DNA of 64,000 bases from NCBI RefSeq assembly GCF_014651835.1, contig NZ_BMXQ01000002.1, positions 1-64,000 on the forward strand, written 5' to 3'. The translations under genes were made by a program, and so were the position numbers. Under the pieces are notes generated by a model. That model had not been told where the DNA came from, did not search any database, and was given only the letters and a program-made list of their open reading frames with translations. Shown one piece after another: positions 20,527-29,925 of the stretch. The first letter of the stretch is position 1; each line of letters starts with the position of its first letter. This DNA comes from Pigmentiphaga litoralis. Lineage in GTDB: Bacteria; Pseudomonadota; Gammaproteobacteria; Burkholderiales; Burkholderiaceae_B.

Positions 20527-21482
20527 AGTCCCCGCAGTCCTTTGGCAAAGTCGGCGTGCTGTACGGCGGCAAGTCCGCCGAGCGCGACGTCTCCATCATG
20601 TCCGGCACGGGGGTGCACCAGGCCCTGCGCAATGCCGGCGTCGACGCGCACCTGTTCGACACGGGCGAACGCTCGCTGGCCGAGCTGGCTGCCGAAGGCT
20701 ACGACCGCGTGTTCATCGCACTGCACGGCCGCTACGGCGAAGACGGTACCCTGCAGGGCGCGCTCGAACTGCTGGGCATTCCGTACACCGGCAGCGGCCC
20801 GCTGGCCTCGTCGCTGGCCATGGACAAGATCATGACCAAACGGGTGTGGCTGCACGAAGCGCTGCCCACGCCGCGTTATGCCGTGCTCGATGCCGACACC
20901 GATCTGGACGGCGTGATATCGACGCTGGGCCTGCCCGTGTTCGTCAAGCCGCCGCATGAAGGCTCGACCCTGGGCGTGACCAAGGTCACGCGCCGCGAAG
21001 ACCTGGCCGCCGCCTACGCCAAGGCCTCGGAATTCGACGAAGACGTGCTGGCCGAAGCTTTCATCAGCGGCCGCGAACTGACCGTCGCCATCCTGGGCAA
21101 GGGCGCGAACGCCTATGCCCTGCCCGTGATCGAGATCGTGGCGCCCGATGGCAACTATGACTACGAGCACAAGTACTTCGGCGACGAAACCAAGTACTTC
21201 TGCCCGGCCAACCTGCCCGAAGACACCACCCGCCGCATCCAGCAAATTTGCGTGGCCGCCTATCGTGCGATCGGCTGCGAAGGCTGGGGCCGCGCCGACG
21301 TGATCCTGGCGGACAACGGCGAACCGTACCTGCTCGAGATCAACACGTCGCCGGGCATGACCAGCCATTCGCTGGTGCCCATGGCGGCGGCCGCGAACGG
21401 CATGAACTATGAAAGCCTGTGTGTCGAGCTCCTTGCGGATGCCCGATGCAAGGTCTCGGCCAGCCGGCCTCAAAGCGCTTAA
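20523..21482 (+). CDS. ddl: D-alanine:D-alanine ligase
   Basis: ATP-grasp enzyme that makes the D-Ala-D-Ala dipeptide used by the MurF half of MurEF. 319 residues, standard for DdlB. Visible are the N-terminal [31 protein letters not shown], the [15 protein letters not shown] strand, and the C-terminal [11 protein letters not shown] with magnesium ligands. Position between murC and ftsQ is the classical place of ddlB. Ends 11 bases before the ftsQ start codon. Confidence 0.95.
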   Translation: MKSPQSFGKVGVLYGGKSAERDVSIMSGTGVHQALRNAGVDAHLFDTGERSLAELAAEGYDRVFIALHGRYGEDGTLQGALELLGIPYTGSGPLASSLAMDKIMTKRVWLHEALPTPRYAVLDADTDLDGVISTLGLPVFVKPPHEGSTLGVTKVTRREDLAAAYAKASEFDEDVLAEAFISGRELTVAILGKGANAYALPVIEIVAPDGNYDYEHKYFGDETKYFCPANLPEDTTRRIQQICVAAYRAIGCEGWGRADVILADNGEPYLLEINTSPGMTSHSLVPMAAAANGMNYESLCVELLADARCKVSASRPQSA

Positions 21483-21493
21483 TCGGACGATCT

Positions 21494-22315
21494 GTGTGGA
21501 ACGACTCCCGAACCCTCAACCTCCTGGCCAACACGCTGTATCTGTTGGCGGCGCTGGCATTGGGGTTGGCCGCCTTGCTGTGGATGGCGCAGCGGCCGGT
21601 GTTCGCGCTCAAGGGCATCGTGGTCGAAGCCGAGAACGGCGAGCTGCAGCATGTCACCACGGCCAGCGTGCGCGCGACCATCGAGGGACGGCTGAGCGGC
21701 AATTTCTTCACGGCCGACCTGGAGCAGGTACGGCAGGTGCTCGAGACCGTGCCCTGGGTGCGCCATGCCTCGATTCGTCGCCAGTGGCCCAATGCCCTGC
21801 GCGTGACGGTGGAAGAGCACCGGGTGCTGGGCTTGTGGAACGAAAACCGGCTGCTCAACACCTATGGGGAGTCGTTCACGGCGAACCTGGGCGAGGCCGA
21901 GGAAGATGGCGCGCTGCCCGTGTTCGGCGGCCCGCCCGGCTCGGAAAAACTGGTGGCGCAGCGCTACGCGGAACTGATCCGCTGGTTTGCGCCGATCAAG
22001 GTCGACCCGTCGCGCGTATTGCTGACACAGCGTTACGCATGGCAGGTCGAACTGTCGACCGGTCTGACGATCGATCTGGGTCGCGATCCGACCTCGGTCG
22101 GCGGGACCGACCCGGCGTCGCTCGAATCGCGTGTGCAGCGCTTCGTGCAGGCAGCCAAGGTCATCGATACCCGGATCGGCAAGACGATCCATGCCGACCT
22201 GCGTTACCCCAACGGTTTTGCCATTACCACGGCCAAGCCGGCGCCGGCGCCTAAAGCGGCGACCGGCACCAAGAAACCCGCATCAACCCCGAAAACTACG
22301 CAGAAAAAGCCATGA
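21494..22315 (+). CDS. ftsQ: Cell division protein FtsQ
   Basis: Bitopic divisome scaffold with a single membrane helix (about residues 8-28), a POTRA domain (FALKGIVVEAENGEL onwards) and a beta domain, ending near YPNGFAITT. I take the GTG at 21494 (VWNDSRTLNLL) because it puts the membrane segment at the normal distance; the open frame reaches further back into ddl. The tail after about residue 250 is Lys/Pro/Ala/Thr-rich and probably disordered in the periplasm. Stop overlaps the ftsA ATG by four bases. Confidence 0.92.
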   Translation: MWNDSRTLNLLANTLYLLAALALGLAALLWMAQRPVFALKGIVVEAENGELQHVTTASVRATIEGRLSGNFFTADLEQVRQVLETVPWVRHASIRRQWPNALRVTVEEHRVLGLWNENRLLNTYGESFTANLGEAEEDGALPVFGGPPGSEKLVAQRYAELIRWFAPIKVDPSRVLLTQRYAWQVELSTGLTIDLGRDPTSVGGTDPASLESRVQRFVQAAKVIDTRIGKTIHADLRYPNGFAITTAKPAPAPKAATGTKKPASTPKTTQKKP

Positions 22316-23544
22316 CCCGTGAAACCAAGGACCTGATCGTTGCCCTCGACATTGGCACCAGCAAAGTGGTGGCAGTGGTGGCCGAGATGCAGCCGGAAGG
22401 GCGCTTCGAAGTCCTCGGCCTCGGGCAGCACGAGTCGCGCGGGATGCGCAAGGGCGTCGTCGTCAACATCGAGACGACCGTCAATTCGATCCAGCGCGCG
22501 CTCGAAGAAGCCGAGCTGATGGCCGACTGCAAGATCCGCGACGTCTTCACCGGCATTGCCGGCAGCCACATCCGCAGCTTCAACTCCAGCGGCATGGTCG
22601 CGATCAAGGACAAGGAAGTGACCGCGGCCGACGTCGCACGCGTGATCGAGACGGCCAAGGCCATCAACATCCCTACCGACCAGCAAGTCCTGCATGTGCT
22701 GACGCAGGAATTCATCGTCGACGGCCAGGAAGACATTCGCGAGCCGATCGGCATGAGCGGCATCCGCCTGGAAGTGCGGGTGCACATCGTGACCGGCGCC
22801 GTCAGCGCCGCGCAGAACATCGTCAAGTGCGTGCGCCGCTGCGGCCTGGAAGTGCAGGACCTGATCCTGCAACCACTGGCGTCCAGCCTGGCCTGCCTGA
22901 CCACCGACGAGAAGGAACTGGGCGTGGTCCTGGTCGACATCGGCGGCGGCACGACCGACATCGCCATCTTTACCGGCGGCGCGATCCGCCACACGGCCGT
23001 GATCCCGATCGCCGGCGACCAGATCACCGGCGACATCGCGGCCGCGCTGCGCACGCCGACGCCCGACGCCGAAGAGATCAAGCTGCGTTACGGCGTGGCC
23101 AAGCAGGTGCTGGCCAGCCCGGATGAACGCATCGAAGTGCCGGGCCTGGGCGATCGTGGACCGCGTCAACTATCGCGTCAGGCGCTGGGCGCCGTGATCG
23201 AACCCCGTGTCGAAGAGCTGTTCACCTTCGTGCAGCAGGTGGTGCGCGAATCCGGCTACGACGAGCTGCTGTCGTCCGGCATCGTGCTGACCGGCGGGAC
23301 CTCGCAGATGCCTGGCGTGGTCGAACTGGCCGAAGACATTTTCCTGAAACCCGTTCGCCTTGGCGTGCCGGAATACACCGGCAGCCTGGCGGACGTGGTT
23401 CGCAGTCCGCGCTTTTCCACCGTGATGGGCCTGTTGGCCGAGGCGCGCCTCCAGCGTGTCCGCGGCCGCCGCGTTGCACAGCAGACCGGCAACGTCACGC
23501 AGATTTTCGCGCGCATGAAAGAGTGGTTTCTGGGGAATTTCTGA
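22312..23544 (+). CDS. ftsA: Cell division protein FtsA
   Basis: Actin-like ATPase that tethers FtsZ to the membrane. 410 residues: IVALDIGTSKVVAVV phosphate-1 motif, the SHM-type 1C domain around residues 85-165 (GSHIRSFNSSG), VVLVDIGGGTTDIAIF phosphate-2 motif, IVLTGGTSQMPG adenosine motif, and a C-terminal amphipathic helix (FARMKEWFLGNF) that should bind the membrane. Immediately coupled to ftsQ. A gap of 267 bases separates it from ftsZ. Confidence 0.97.
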   Translation: MTRETKDLIVALDIGTSKVVAVVAEMQPEGRFEVLGLGQHESRGMRKGVVVNIETTVNSIQRALEEAELMADCKIRDVFTGIAGSHIRSFNSSGMVAIKDKEVTAADVARVIETAKAINIPTDQQVLHVLTQEFIVDGQEDIREPIGMSGIRLEVRVHIVTGAVSAAQNIVKCVRRCGLEVQDLILQPLASSLACLTTDEKELGVVLVDIGGGTTDIAIFTGGAIRHTAVIPIAGDQITGDIAAALRTPTPDAEEIKLRYGVAKQVLASPDERIEVPGLGDRGPRQLSRQALGAVIEPRVEELFTFVQQVVRESGYDELLSSGIVLTGGTSQMPGVVELAEDIFLKPVRLGVPEYTGSLADVVRSPRFSTVMGLLAEARLQRVRGRRVAQQTGNVTQIFARMKEWFLGNF

Positions 23545-23811
23545 GTGCGAGCCCAGTCGCAAAAAGATTTTGTGCAAGTCCTGCAGTCGCGGTCGTAGTT
23601 GCAGTACCCGGCCGGCGCAAGCCACCGGTAGTTTCTTGTTCATCCAACCTATGGAGTCGCGTGTGCCGGGAATATGAAATATGAAGCGTGATCCTTGGCG
23701 GGGTCACGGCCGGGTTGTTTTCGCCGCAAGGCTGCTTGTCCGGATCGCTTTTCATTTTTCGTATTCCCGATCACCCACTCCCAAACTGCCAGAACCTCTT
23801 CGGAGAACCTT
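23545..23811. other. ftsA-ftsZ intergenic region without a gene
   Basis: A 267-base gap unlike the tight packing of the rest of the cluster. No credible reading frame of its own is seen. The ftsZ ribosome site is at its end (CGGAGAACCTT before the ATG). It is a likely place for an ftsZ-specific promoter, as in other bacteria, but I could not point to a clear -35/-10 pair. Confidence 0.45.
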
Positions 23812-25026
23812 ATGAAATTCGAAATGCTAGACACCGATACCCGTGGCACGGTCATCAAGGTCGTGGGTGTGGGCGGAGCCGGTGGCAACGCCGTCGCCCA
23901 CATGATTCGCCGTGGCGTCCAGGGCGTGGACTTCATCTGCGCCAACACCGACGCGCAAGCGCTGGCCCACACCAATGCCCCGATCCAGATCCGTCTGGGC
24001 CGCAGCGGCCTGGGCGCGGGCGCCAAGCCTGAGCAAGGCCGTGCCGCCGCCGATACGGCGCGCGAAGAAATCCGTGACGCGCTGCAAGGCGCGAACATGG
24101 TGTTCATTACCGCCGGCATGGGCGGCGGCACGGGCACGGGCGCCGGTCCGGTCGTGGCGGAAGTCGCGAAGGAACTGGGCATCCTGACGGTGGCCGTGGT
24201 CACCAAGCCGTTCGCGTTCGAAGGCGGCAAGCGCATGCGCATGGCCGAAGAGGGCATCGATGCGCTGTCGGAACACGTGCACTCGCTGATCGTCGTGCTG
24301 AACGAAAAGCTGTATGACCTGATGGGCGAAGACGCCACCCAGGAAGACTGCTTCAAGAACGCCGATGATGTGCTGCACAACGCCTGCGCCGGCATCGCCG
24401 AAATCATCAACGTCGACGGCAACGTCAACGTCGACTTCGAAGACGTCAAGACCATCATGAGCGAGCAGGGCAAGGCCATGATGGGCACGGCGATCGCCAG
24501 CGGCGTGGACCGCGCGCGCGTGGCCGCCGAGCATGCGATTGCATGCCCGCTGCTCGAAGGCATCGATCTGAACGGCGCGCGCGGCGTGCTGGTCAACATC
24601 ACTGCCAGCCGTTCGCTGAAGATGCGCGAAACGCGCGAAATCATGGACACCATCCGCAGCTATGCCGCGGAAGAAGCGACCGTGATCTTCGGCGTGGCCT
24701 ACGACGACGCGATCGGTGAAGACCTGCGCGTGACCGTGGTCGCCACCGGCCTGGGCCGCGCGAAGGCCAAGCCGCAACTGGTGCAGAACGCCATGCCCCA
24801 GCTGCGCACCGGCACCAGCGATGCGCACGTCTACCAGCAAGCCGGCGGCAACACCGGCAATGCAGGCGGCAACAGCAACCACAACGGTTCGACCAACTAC
24901 CACGACTACGACACGCCAACCGTGTTCCGCAATCCGCGCGATGCGTCGATGCGCGTCCAGGCCCTGGAAAGCTCGGGCATGGAACATCTGGACATCCCGG
25001 CGTTTCTGCGCAAGCAAGCCGACTGA
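23812..25026 (+). CDS. ftsZ: Cell division protein FtsZ
   Basis: Tubulin-like GTPase that forms the Z ring. 404 residues. Landmarks: KVVGVGGAGGNAV at the N-terminus, the tubulin signature GGGTGTGAGP, NVDFEDVKTIM with the T7-loop region, then a Gly/Asn/His-rich linker (about residues 340-370) and the conserved C-terminal peptide LDIPAFLRKQAD that binds FtsA and other partners. Start at the ATG 23812 is set by MKFEMLDTD and a good GGAGAA ribosome site; frames upstream have no similarity. Last gene of the dcw cluster. Confidence 0.98.
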   Translation: MKFEMLDTDTRGTVIKVVGVGGAGGNAVAHMIRRGVQGVDFICANTDAQALAHTNAPIQIRLGRSGLGAGAKPEQGRAAADTAREEIRDALQGANMVFITAGMGGGTGTGAGPVVAEVAKELGILTVAVVTKPFAFEGGKRMRMAEEGIDALSEHVHSLIVVLNEKLYDLMGEDATQEDCFKNADDVLHNACAGIAEIINVDGNVNVDFEDVKTIMSEQGKAMMGTAIASGVDRARVAAEHAIACPLLEGIDLNGARGVLVNITASRSLKMRETREIMDTIRSYAAEEATVIFGVAYDDAIGEDLRVTVVATGLGRAKAKPQLVQNAMPQLRTGTSDAHVYQQAGGNTGNAGGNSNHNGSTNYHDYDTPTVFRNPRDASMRVQALESSGMEHLDIPAFLRKQAD

Positions 25027-25045
25027 GATCGTTCGATCTTTCAGG

Positions 25046-25085
25046 AAAACCGCCGCGTGGAGCGATCCACGCGGCGGTTTTTTTT
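25046..25085 (+). terminator. Strong terminator ending the dcw cluster
   Basis: Perfect 15-base arms (25047-25061 and 25066-25080) around a GCGA loop, followed by eight T. A short A-run on the left side means it may also stop transcription arriving from the opposite, minus-strand gene. Confidence 0.9.
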
Positions 25086-25229
25086 GCGCTTCAGTTCCGC
25101 CGCCATGCGTCTCTCAACGCGAGCTTGCTGTTCACGGAACACGCCTTGCGCACGCAGGACGCGGAATTCCTTGAGGTATCGAACAACGGATGGGGAAGGA
25201 CACCTGGCAGATGCGCCAACTCTCCACGC

Positions 25230-26045
25230 TCAGTTGTTGCGCAGGAATTCGCGGATGAAATCGTCCTGGTTCGGCGCGTTTTCTTCCGTGGTGAAGACGA
25301 CCTTGCGATCAACCACCCGTGCCCGCAATTCCGGACCGAACTGGCAGGTGATCTGGCTGAGGGCGCCCGCCTTCTGTTTGAAGTTGGCTGAGGCGTCGCT
25401 GCACATCCGGTCCAGCCCGGCGGCCACGGCGCCGCAATACCCTTGCACGCTGACCTTCTTCAGGCGGTCGTCATGGATCGCCGCCCAGTCCACCGTCGTC
25501 TTGACCGGCACACCGCACGACGCGCTGGCGGCGGCATCGGTCGCGGCCAGGGTGGCCTGGCCCTGGGTCACATGTTTTTCGCGGTCGAAGCGCGCCAGCT
25601 TCTGCTGCACGCCCTGCTGGGTCTGCGACTCATAGCTGGCGAGCAAGGTCGCCGGCTTCATCGCCTTGGTCTTCTTTTCGTTGAACGACAGGGCGTATTC
25701 CTGCTTGCGCCCGGGCAGGTAGGCCACGTAGCGGTCACCGCCGCCATACACACTGCCCTTTTTCTGCACCATGCCGGAATCACGTCCATCGAAGGTCGTG
25801 ACATACGCATCGGTGCTGCCGCCCCAACGCTCCACGCGCGTCAGGAACACCACCTTATCGACGGGGTGGTTGACGCCGCTGATGCGCATCAGCGCCTGCT
25901 TGCCATCGGCAGTCGGGGCGATCACGACTTCGACCCCTTCGTCGGCCGTGAACACTTTCGGATAGCTCGCCAATTCGAGCGCCGAAACATTGGCCGAGGC
26001 AATGGCGCACACGATGGCGGCGAGGGGCAGGGCGATGGGGCGCAT
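25230..26045 (-). CDS. Exported protein of unknown function
   Basis: A 271-residue product with a Sec-type signal peptide (hydrophobic residues about 4-20, likely cut after SALA or close by). I do not recognise a domain. The mature part has two blocks: an N-terminal part rich in beta-strand-like patterns (VVIAPTADGKQALMRISG, YVTTFDGRDSG, RYVAYLPGRKQEYAL) and a C-terminal part with four cysteines (SCGV, GYCG, MCSD, TCQF) that could form two disulfides. Convergent with ftsZ and divergent from the peroxiredoxin gene. Expected location: periplasm. Confidence 0.75.
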   Translation of the reverse strand: MRPIALPLAAIVCAIASANVSALELASYPKVFTADEGVEVVIAPTADGKQALMRISGVNHPVDKVVFLTRVERWGGSTDAYVTTFDGRDSGMVQKKGSVYGGGDRYVAYLPGRKQEYALSFNEKKTKAMKPATLLASYESQTQQGVQQKLARFDREKHVTQGQATLAATDAAASASCGVPVKTTVDWAAIHDDRLKKVSVQGYCGAVAAGLDRMCSDASANFKQKAGALSQITCQFGPELRARVVDRKVVFTTEENAPNQDDFIREFLRNN

Positions 26046-26170
26046 GGATGTCCTGATGAGCGGAGGGGTGCACCGATCTTAGCTGCGCAAGATTTTAATA
26101 AGGGTACGAAGTTGCAATCGATAGTTGCCTATACTGTCCGGCTGTATTTCCCCTCTTATTGGAGTTGAGC

Positions 26171-26674
26171 ATGACCATCAAAGTTGGCGATCGCGTTCCC
26201 GACGGCACCCTGACCGAGTTCATCGCGGTGGAAACCGAGGGCTGCGCCCTGGGCCCCAATGCGTTCCCGGTGGCAGACCTGGTCAAGGGCAAGAAGATCG
26301 CGGTCTTCGCGGTTCCTGGCGCCTTCACCCCGACCTGCTCGGCCAAGCATGTTCCCAGCTACCTGGAAAACTTCGACGCCATCAAGGCCAAGGGCGTGGA
26401 CGAGATCTGGTGCGTGGCGACCAATGACGCATTCGTCATGGGCGCCTGGGCCAAGGACCAGAAGGCCGATGGCAAGATCCGCTTCATGGCCGACGGTTCG
26501 GTCAAGTGGACCAAGGCGCTGGGCCTGGAACTGGACTTGAGCGAGCGCGGCATGGGCGTGCGGTCGCAGCGCTACTCGATGTTGCTCGACGACGGCGTCG
26601 TCAAGCAACTGAACGTCGAAGCCGGCGGCAAGTACGAAGTCAGCGACGGCGCGACGATGCTCGGCCAGCTGTAA
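26171..26674 (+). CDS. Peroxiredoxin, Prx5 type
   Basis: Thiol peroxidase that reduces hydrogen peroxide and organic peroxides. 167 residues, typical of Prx5/AhpC-TSA redoxin proteins. The peroxidatic site is PGAFTPTCSAKHVPSYLE, with the active Cys about residue 49; the late RSQRYSMLLDDG supplies the conserved Arg. No second conserved cysteine is evident, so it probably works by a 1-Cys or glutathione/glutaredoxin-linked mechanism. The ATG at 26171 has TTGGAG upstream. A hairpin (GCAGGGACC/GGTCCCTGC, 26683-26712) follows the stop and may be its terminator. Confidence 0.9.
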   Translation: MTIKVGDRVPDGTLTEFIAVETEGCALGPNAFPVADLVKGKKIAVFAVPGAFTPTCSAKHVPSYLENFDAIKAKGVDEIWCVATNDAFVMGAWAKDQKADGKIRFMADGSVKWTKALGLELDLSERGMGVRSQRYSMLLDDGVVKQLNVEAGGKYEVSDGATMLGQL

Positions 26675-26929
26675 CTCGTGATGCAGGGACCGGGCAGTTG
26701 CCGGGTCCCTGCCGACGTCTGCTGCAAGAACGTGCTGTCCCCTTCGCTGCCATCGGCGCGAACTTTCCCCGGCTCATCCTCTCTATGGATGAGCCACCTG
26801 TATCGCTTTCTCCATGCTGCGTTGCAACCGGTTTCAGCCTGTCTGTGGCCGCCGCGACGATGCCATCTGGCTCCCCTAGCATAGAAACGTTACAATCCGC
26901 CTCTGCCTTCCTTCTTCTGGCCCATTGCC

Positions 26930-27853
26930 ATGCTTCGTCAGCGCACCATCCAAAGCGTTACCCGCACGACCGGCGTCGGCCTGCACTCAGGTCGTCGGGT
27001 CGAGCTGACGCTTCGGCCCGCGGCGCCTGATACCGGCATCGTGTTCCACCGTATCGACCTGCCCGAACCTGTCGACCTGCCCGCGTCCGCGCTGGAAGTG
27101 GGCGACACGCGCATGGCGTCGGTGCTGCAGAAAGGCAATGTGCGGGTGTCGACCGTCGAACACCTGATGTCGGCCTGCGCCGGCCTGGGCATCGACAACC
27201 TGCATGTCGACCTGACCGCCGAAGAAGTGCCGATCATGGACGGCAGCGCGGGTACCTTCGTGTTCCTGTTGCAGTCGGCCGGCCTGGAAGAGCAGAACAC
27301 CGCCAAGAAATTCATTCGTGTACTCGAACCTGTCGAAGTGCGCGAAGGCGAAGGCCCCGGCGCCAAATGGGCGCGCCTGGAACCGTTCGACGGCTACGCG
27401 CTGGCGTTTTCCATCGACTTCCATCATCCGGCCATCGATTCGACCGCGAATTTTGCCGAGATCGATTTCTCCAAGCAGTCGTACGTGCGCGAAATCGCCC
27501 GCGCCCGCACCTTCGGCTTCATGCAGGACGTCGAAAACCTGCGTGCCGCGGGCCTGGCGCGCGGCGGCAGTCTCGACAACGCCATCGTGATGGACGAATA
27601 CCGCGTGCTCAATGCCGACGGTCTGCGCTACGACGATGAATTCGTCAAACACAAGATCCTCGACGCCATCGGTGACCTGTACCTGATCGGCAAGCCGCTG
27701 ATCGCCCGCTACGTGGCGCACAAGTCCGGCCACGGCATGAACAACCAGCTGGTGCGCGCACTGCTTGCCAGACAGGATGCCTGGGAAATGGTGTCCTTCG
27801 AATCCACCGCCGCCGCGCCGCGCGCGTTCCGGCAGGAGTGGGCGCTGGCCTGA
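26930..27853 (+). CDS. lpxC: UDP-3-O-acyl-GlcNAc deacetylase LpxC
   Basis: Committed step of lipid A synthesis, a zinc-dependent deacetylase. 307 residues. Markers: the N-terminal [19 protein letters not shown], the [17 protein letters not shown] block with the first zinc His, [15 protein letters not shown] with the catalytic Glu, ARTFGF, and the paired C-terminal motifs [13 protein letters not shown] (zinc His and Asp) and [10 protein letters not shown]. Commonly follows ftsZ in proteobacteria, as here. A -10-like TACAAT is at 26891-26896 but lacks a clear -35. Confidence 0.97.
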   Translation: MLRQRTIQSVTRTTGVGLHSGRRVELTLRPAAPDTGIVFHRIDLPEPVDLPASALEVGDTRMASVLQKGNVRVSTVEHLMSACAGLGIDNLHVDLTAEEVPIMDGSAGTFVFLLQSAGLEEQNTAKKFIRVLEPVEVREGEGPGAKWARLEPFDGYALAFSIDFHHPAIDSTANFAEIDFSKQSYVREIARARTFGFMQDVENLRAAGLARGGSLDNAIVMDEYRVLNADGLRYDDEFVKHKILDAIGDLYLIGKPLIARYVAHKSGHGMNNQLVRALLARQDAWEMVSFESTAAAPRAFRQEWALA

Positions 27854-27896
27854 GCGCCCGCGCTCGCTGCCGCCCGTCCCTTACTCGACCGGCCCC

Positions 27897-28076
27897 TTGG
27901 TTCTCGTCCGCCTTCTTGTCGTTCTGCTGGCTGTTGCTGTCGGTCTGCTGATCGTTGCCGGCTTCGTCACGGGCAATCGCAAGCATTACCAGCGCGCATG
28001 GAAGCTCGGCCGGATCGGCATCGCCGTCGCGCTGGTGTTCTTCGGGGTGCTGTTCGTCAGCCGGTTGATGGACTGA
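27897..28076 (+). CDS. Small two-helix membrane protein
   Basis: A short open frame after lpxC. With the TTG at 27897 as start the product is 59 residues with two hydrophobic segments (about residues 2-22 and 38-55) separated by a basic loop (GNRKHYQRAWKLGR). No ATG or GTG offers a start with the first helix at the N-terminus; longer versions would begin inside lpxC. I do not know its function. Similar small inner-membrane proteins are found downstream of lpxC in related genera. Topology suggests both ends on the same side of the membrane. Confidence 0.55.
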   Translation: MVLVRLLVVLLAVAVGLLIVAGFVTGNRKHYQRAWKLGRIGIAVALVFFGVLFVSRLMD

Positions 28077-28140
28077 TCGTCGCGCGACACGGCGGGCCGG
28101 CAGGCGTGTGATGGCGTTTCGGGGCGCGGCAGAAGGTACG

Positions 28141-28632
28141 TCAGTCCGTCTTGCGGCGTGCCAGCAGGCGCGCCACGGCGTCCGCCAGCGGGCCTTCCCG
28201 CAGCTGCCCCCGCAGTTCCTCGAACGCCGCAATGCCCTGGTCTCCCAGCGGTTGAGCAGGCTGGCGCGGTAGGGCATGTTCGGCCATCAGGGCTTCAACG
28301 GGGCGGGTCAGGGATGCTTGAACGCGCACCGCGATTCCGTTAACCTGCCACCCTTGCTTCTCAAGCCCGGCCACGATGCGAGGCGCCAATTGGCGCAGCT
28401 TTGCGGAGTGCGATGCGGCCGGCACGCCCAAAGTCAGGTTATTGTCCTGTAAGCGCAGTACGCGGCAGGCACCGCGCAAGGCCTCGGGCAATACGGCGTC
28501 GACCTGACGCTGCAAGGCCATCAACTGGGTGGCCGTGCTCATCAGGCTGGCGCCGCGGCTGTCCTGGCTCAGCCAGTTGAGCGTGGCCGTCTGCGAAGCC
28601 GGATCGGTCAGTTTTTTCTTGCGTCGTAGCAC
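28141..28632 (-). CDS. dciA: DUF721/DciA-family protein (probable replicative helicase loader)
   Basis: About 163 residues from a GTG at 28632 (VLRRKKKLTDPAS); an internal ATG at MSTATQ would give 133 residues. The fold-defining KH-like region includes ACRVLRLQDNNLTLGVPAASHSAKLRQLAPRI, typical of DUF721, now called DciA. DciA replaces DnaC/DnaI as interaction partner of the DnaB helicase in bacteria lacking those loaders, and in Pseudomonas it lies next to lpxC as here. The C-terminal extension (AEHALPRQPAQPLGDQGIAA onwards) is not shared widely. It is on the minus strand between lpxC and secA, divergent from the M23 gene. Confidence 0.78.
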   Translation of the reverse strand: MLRRKKKLTDPASQTATLNWLSQDSRGASLMSTATQLMALQRQVDAVLPEALRGACRVLRLQDNNLTLGVPAASHSAKLRQLAPRIVAGLEKQGWQVNGIAVRVQASLTRPVEALMAEHALPRQPAQPLGDQGIAAFEELRGQLREGPLADAVARLLARRKTD

Positions 28633-28875
28633 TGCGAGAAAGTCTCGAAAATGAAAAGTCCGGCCCCGAACGATACGTCGAAGGGGAGGGCGGAAGGCTC
28701 GGTCTGAAGGGATCGAGAACAGGGCCGATCCCGCAAGATCGGTCCGACAGCGTCCGGCCCGCAGGGTCGGGCAGGTCAAACCAGGTCCCGGCGCCGATCT
28801 TCGGCCTCTCGGGACACCACGTACCAGAAGGGTGCAGCGCGCCGAGCAAGGCGCATCAGTCCAGGAGGCACGCAA

Positions 28876-29832
28876 GTGCAGATCATCATAGTGCATCCGC
28901 GCTTGCGCCAGGCACGCACGCTTACCATCACGCCGCGCCTTGCGGCGGGCGCGGTGGCGGCCCTGCTGGCCACCGTGGCGCTTGGCGCATTGCTGCTGCA
29001 CGCGGTCACTGCCAGCACCGACAGCGTGCTGCCGTGGCAGGAATCCGCCGCACGTGTCGAGTCCGACGAAGCCCGTCAGGAAGCGGCCATGCGCGAAAAC
29101 ATCAACCAGCTGGCCCGCCGTGTTGGCGAAATGCAGGCCAAGCTGGTCCAGCTCGACGCCTTGGGCGAACGGGTCGCCGGGCTGGCAGGCGTGACCCCCA
29201 CCTTCACCATGAAACGCAACCCCGGACGGGGCGGCCTGCTGGTCGATCCGCACGACGTGTCGCGCAAGGATGTCAGCAGCGAACTGGACCGGCTCGAAGC
29301 TCAACTGGCCGAGCGGTCCGATTACCTGAGCGTGCTCGACGCACAGCTGACCACGCTGTCGGTGCGCAAATCCATGACGCCTACCGTGATGCCCGTGTCC
29401 GAGGGGTATCACGCGTCCAGTTTCGGCTGGCGGCTGGACCCGTTCACCGGGTCGCGTGCGCTGCATGAAGGCATTGATTTCACCGCGCCCAGCGGCACGC
29501 CGATCGTGGCGGCCGCGGGCGGGGTGGTCCAGGCTGCCGAACACCACGCGGGGTATGGCTACATGATCGATCTGGATCATGGCAACGACCTGGTCACCCG
29601 GTATGCCCACACGTCGCGCCTGCTGGTCAAGACGGGCGACCTGGTCAAGCGTGGCCAGAAGATCGCGCTGGTGGGAAGCACGGGGCGGTCTACCGGGCCG
29701 CATCTGCACTTCGAAGTGCGGATCTCGGGCGTCGCGGTCGATCCCAACATGTTCCTCATCCATGGCCCGGGCAAGCGGCCGGTGCCGAATGCGCCGGTGA
29801 TCGCGACGCTGCCCGCGCAGCCGCTGGACTGA
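28876..29832 (+). CDS. M23 family metallopeptidase, membrane-anchored
   Basis: Probable periplasmic peptidoglycan endopeptidase or amidase activator. 318 residues: short N-terminus, one membrane segment (about residues 22-45), a helical, likely coiled-coil stretch (residues about 60-150), and a C-terminal LytM/M23 domain with the zinc ligands in HEGIDF and HLHFEVR. The region between (HASSFGWRLDPFTG) is the usual M23 entry motif. The start is a GTG at 28876 behind a strong AGGAGG ribosome site. All catalytic ligands appear present, so it may be an active enzyme rather than an EnvC-like activator. It precedes secA, as in related genera. Confidence 0.88.
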   Translation: MQIIIVHPRLRQARTLTITPRLAAGAVAALLATVALGALLLHAVTASTDSVLPWQESAARVESDEARQEAAMRENINQLARRVGEMQAKLVQLDALGERVAGLAGVTPTFTMKRNPGRGGLLVDPHDVSRKDVSSELDRLEAQLAERSDYLSVLDAQLTTLSVRKSMTPTVMPVSEGYHASSFGWRLDPFTGSRALHEGIDFTAPSGTPIVAAAGGVVQAAEHHAGYGYMIDLDHGNDLVTRYAHTSRLLVKTGDLVKRGQKIALVGSTGRSTGPHLHFEVRISGVAVDPNMFLIHGPGKRPVPNAPVIATLPAQPLD

Positions 29833-29865
29833 TTCGTCCGGCTTTCGCCCCAACGGCCGCGCCGC

Positions 29866-29925
29866 TTGGCGGCCAGCATGGACACTGACGGCGCCCCTTT
29901 GGCGGCCTGCATGGACACTGACGGC
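29866..29925. repeat. Two tandem copies of a 27-base unit
   Basis: Copies at 29866-29892 and 29899-29925 (period 33) share TTGGCGGCC, GCATGGACACTGACGGC and differ at one base. They lie between the M23 gene and secA. Function unknown. Confidence 0.75.

Noticed and set aside
26110-26145. OxyR site upstream of the peroxiredoxin gene (ATAG and CTAT halves)
   Set aside because: The halves are separated by four bases rather than the seven of an OxyR half-site and no second pair is present.
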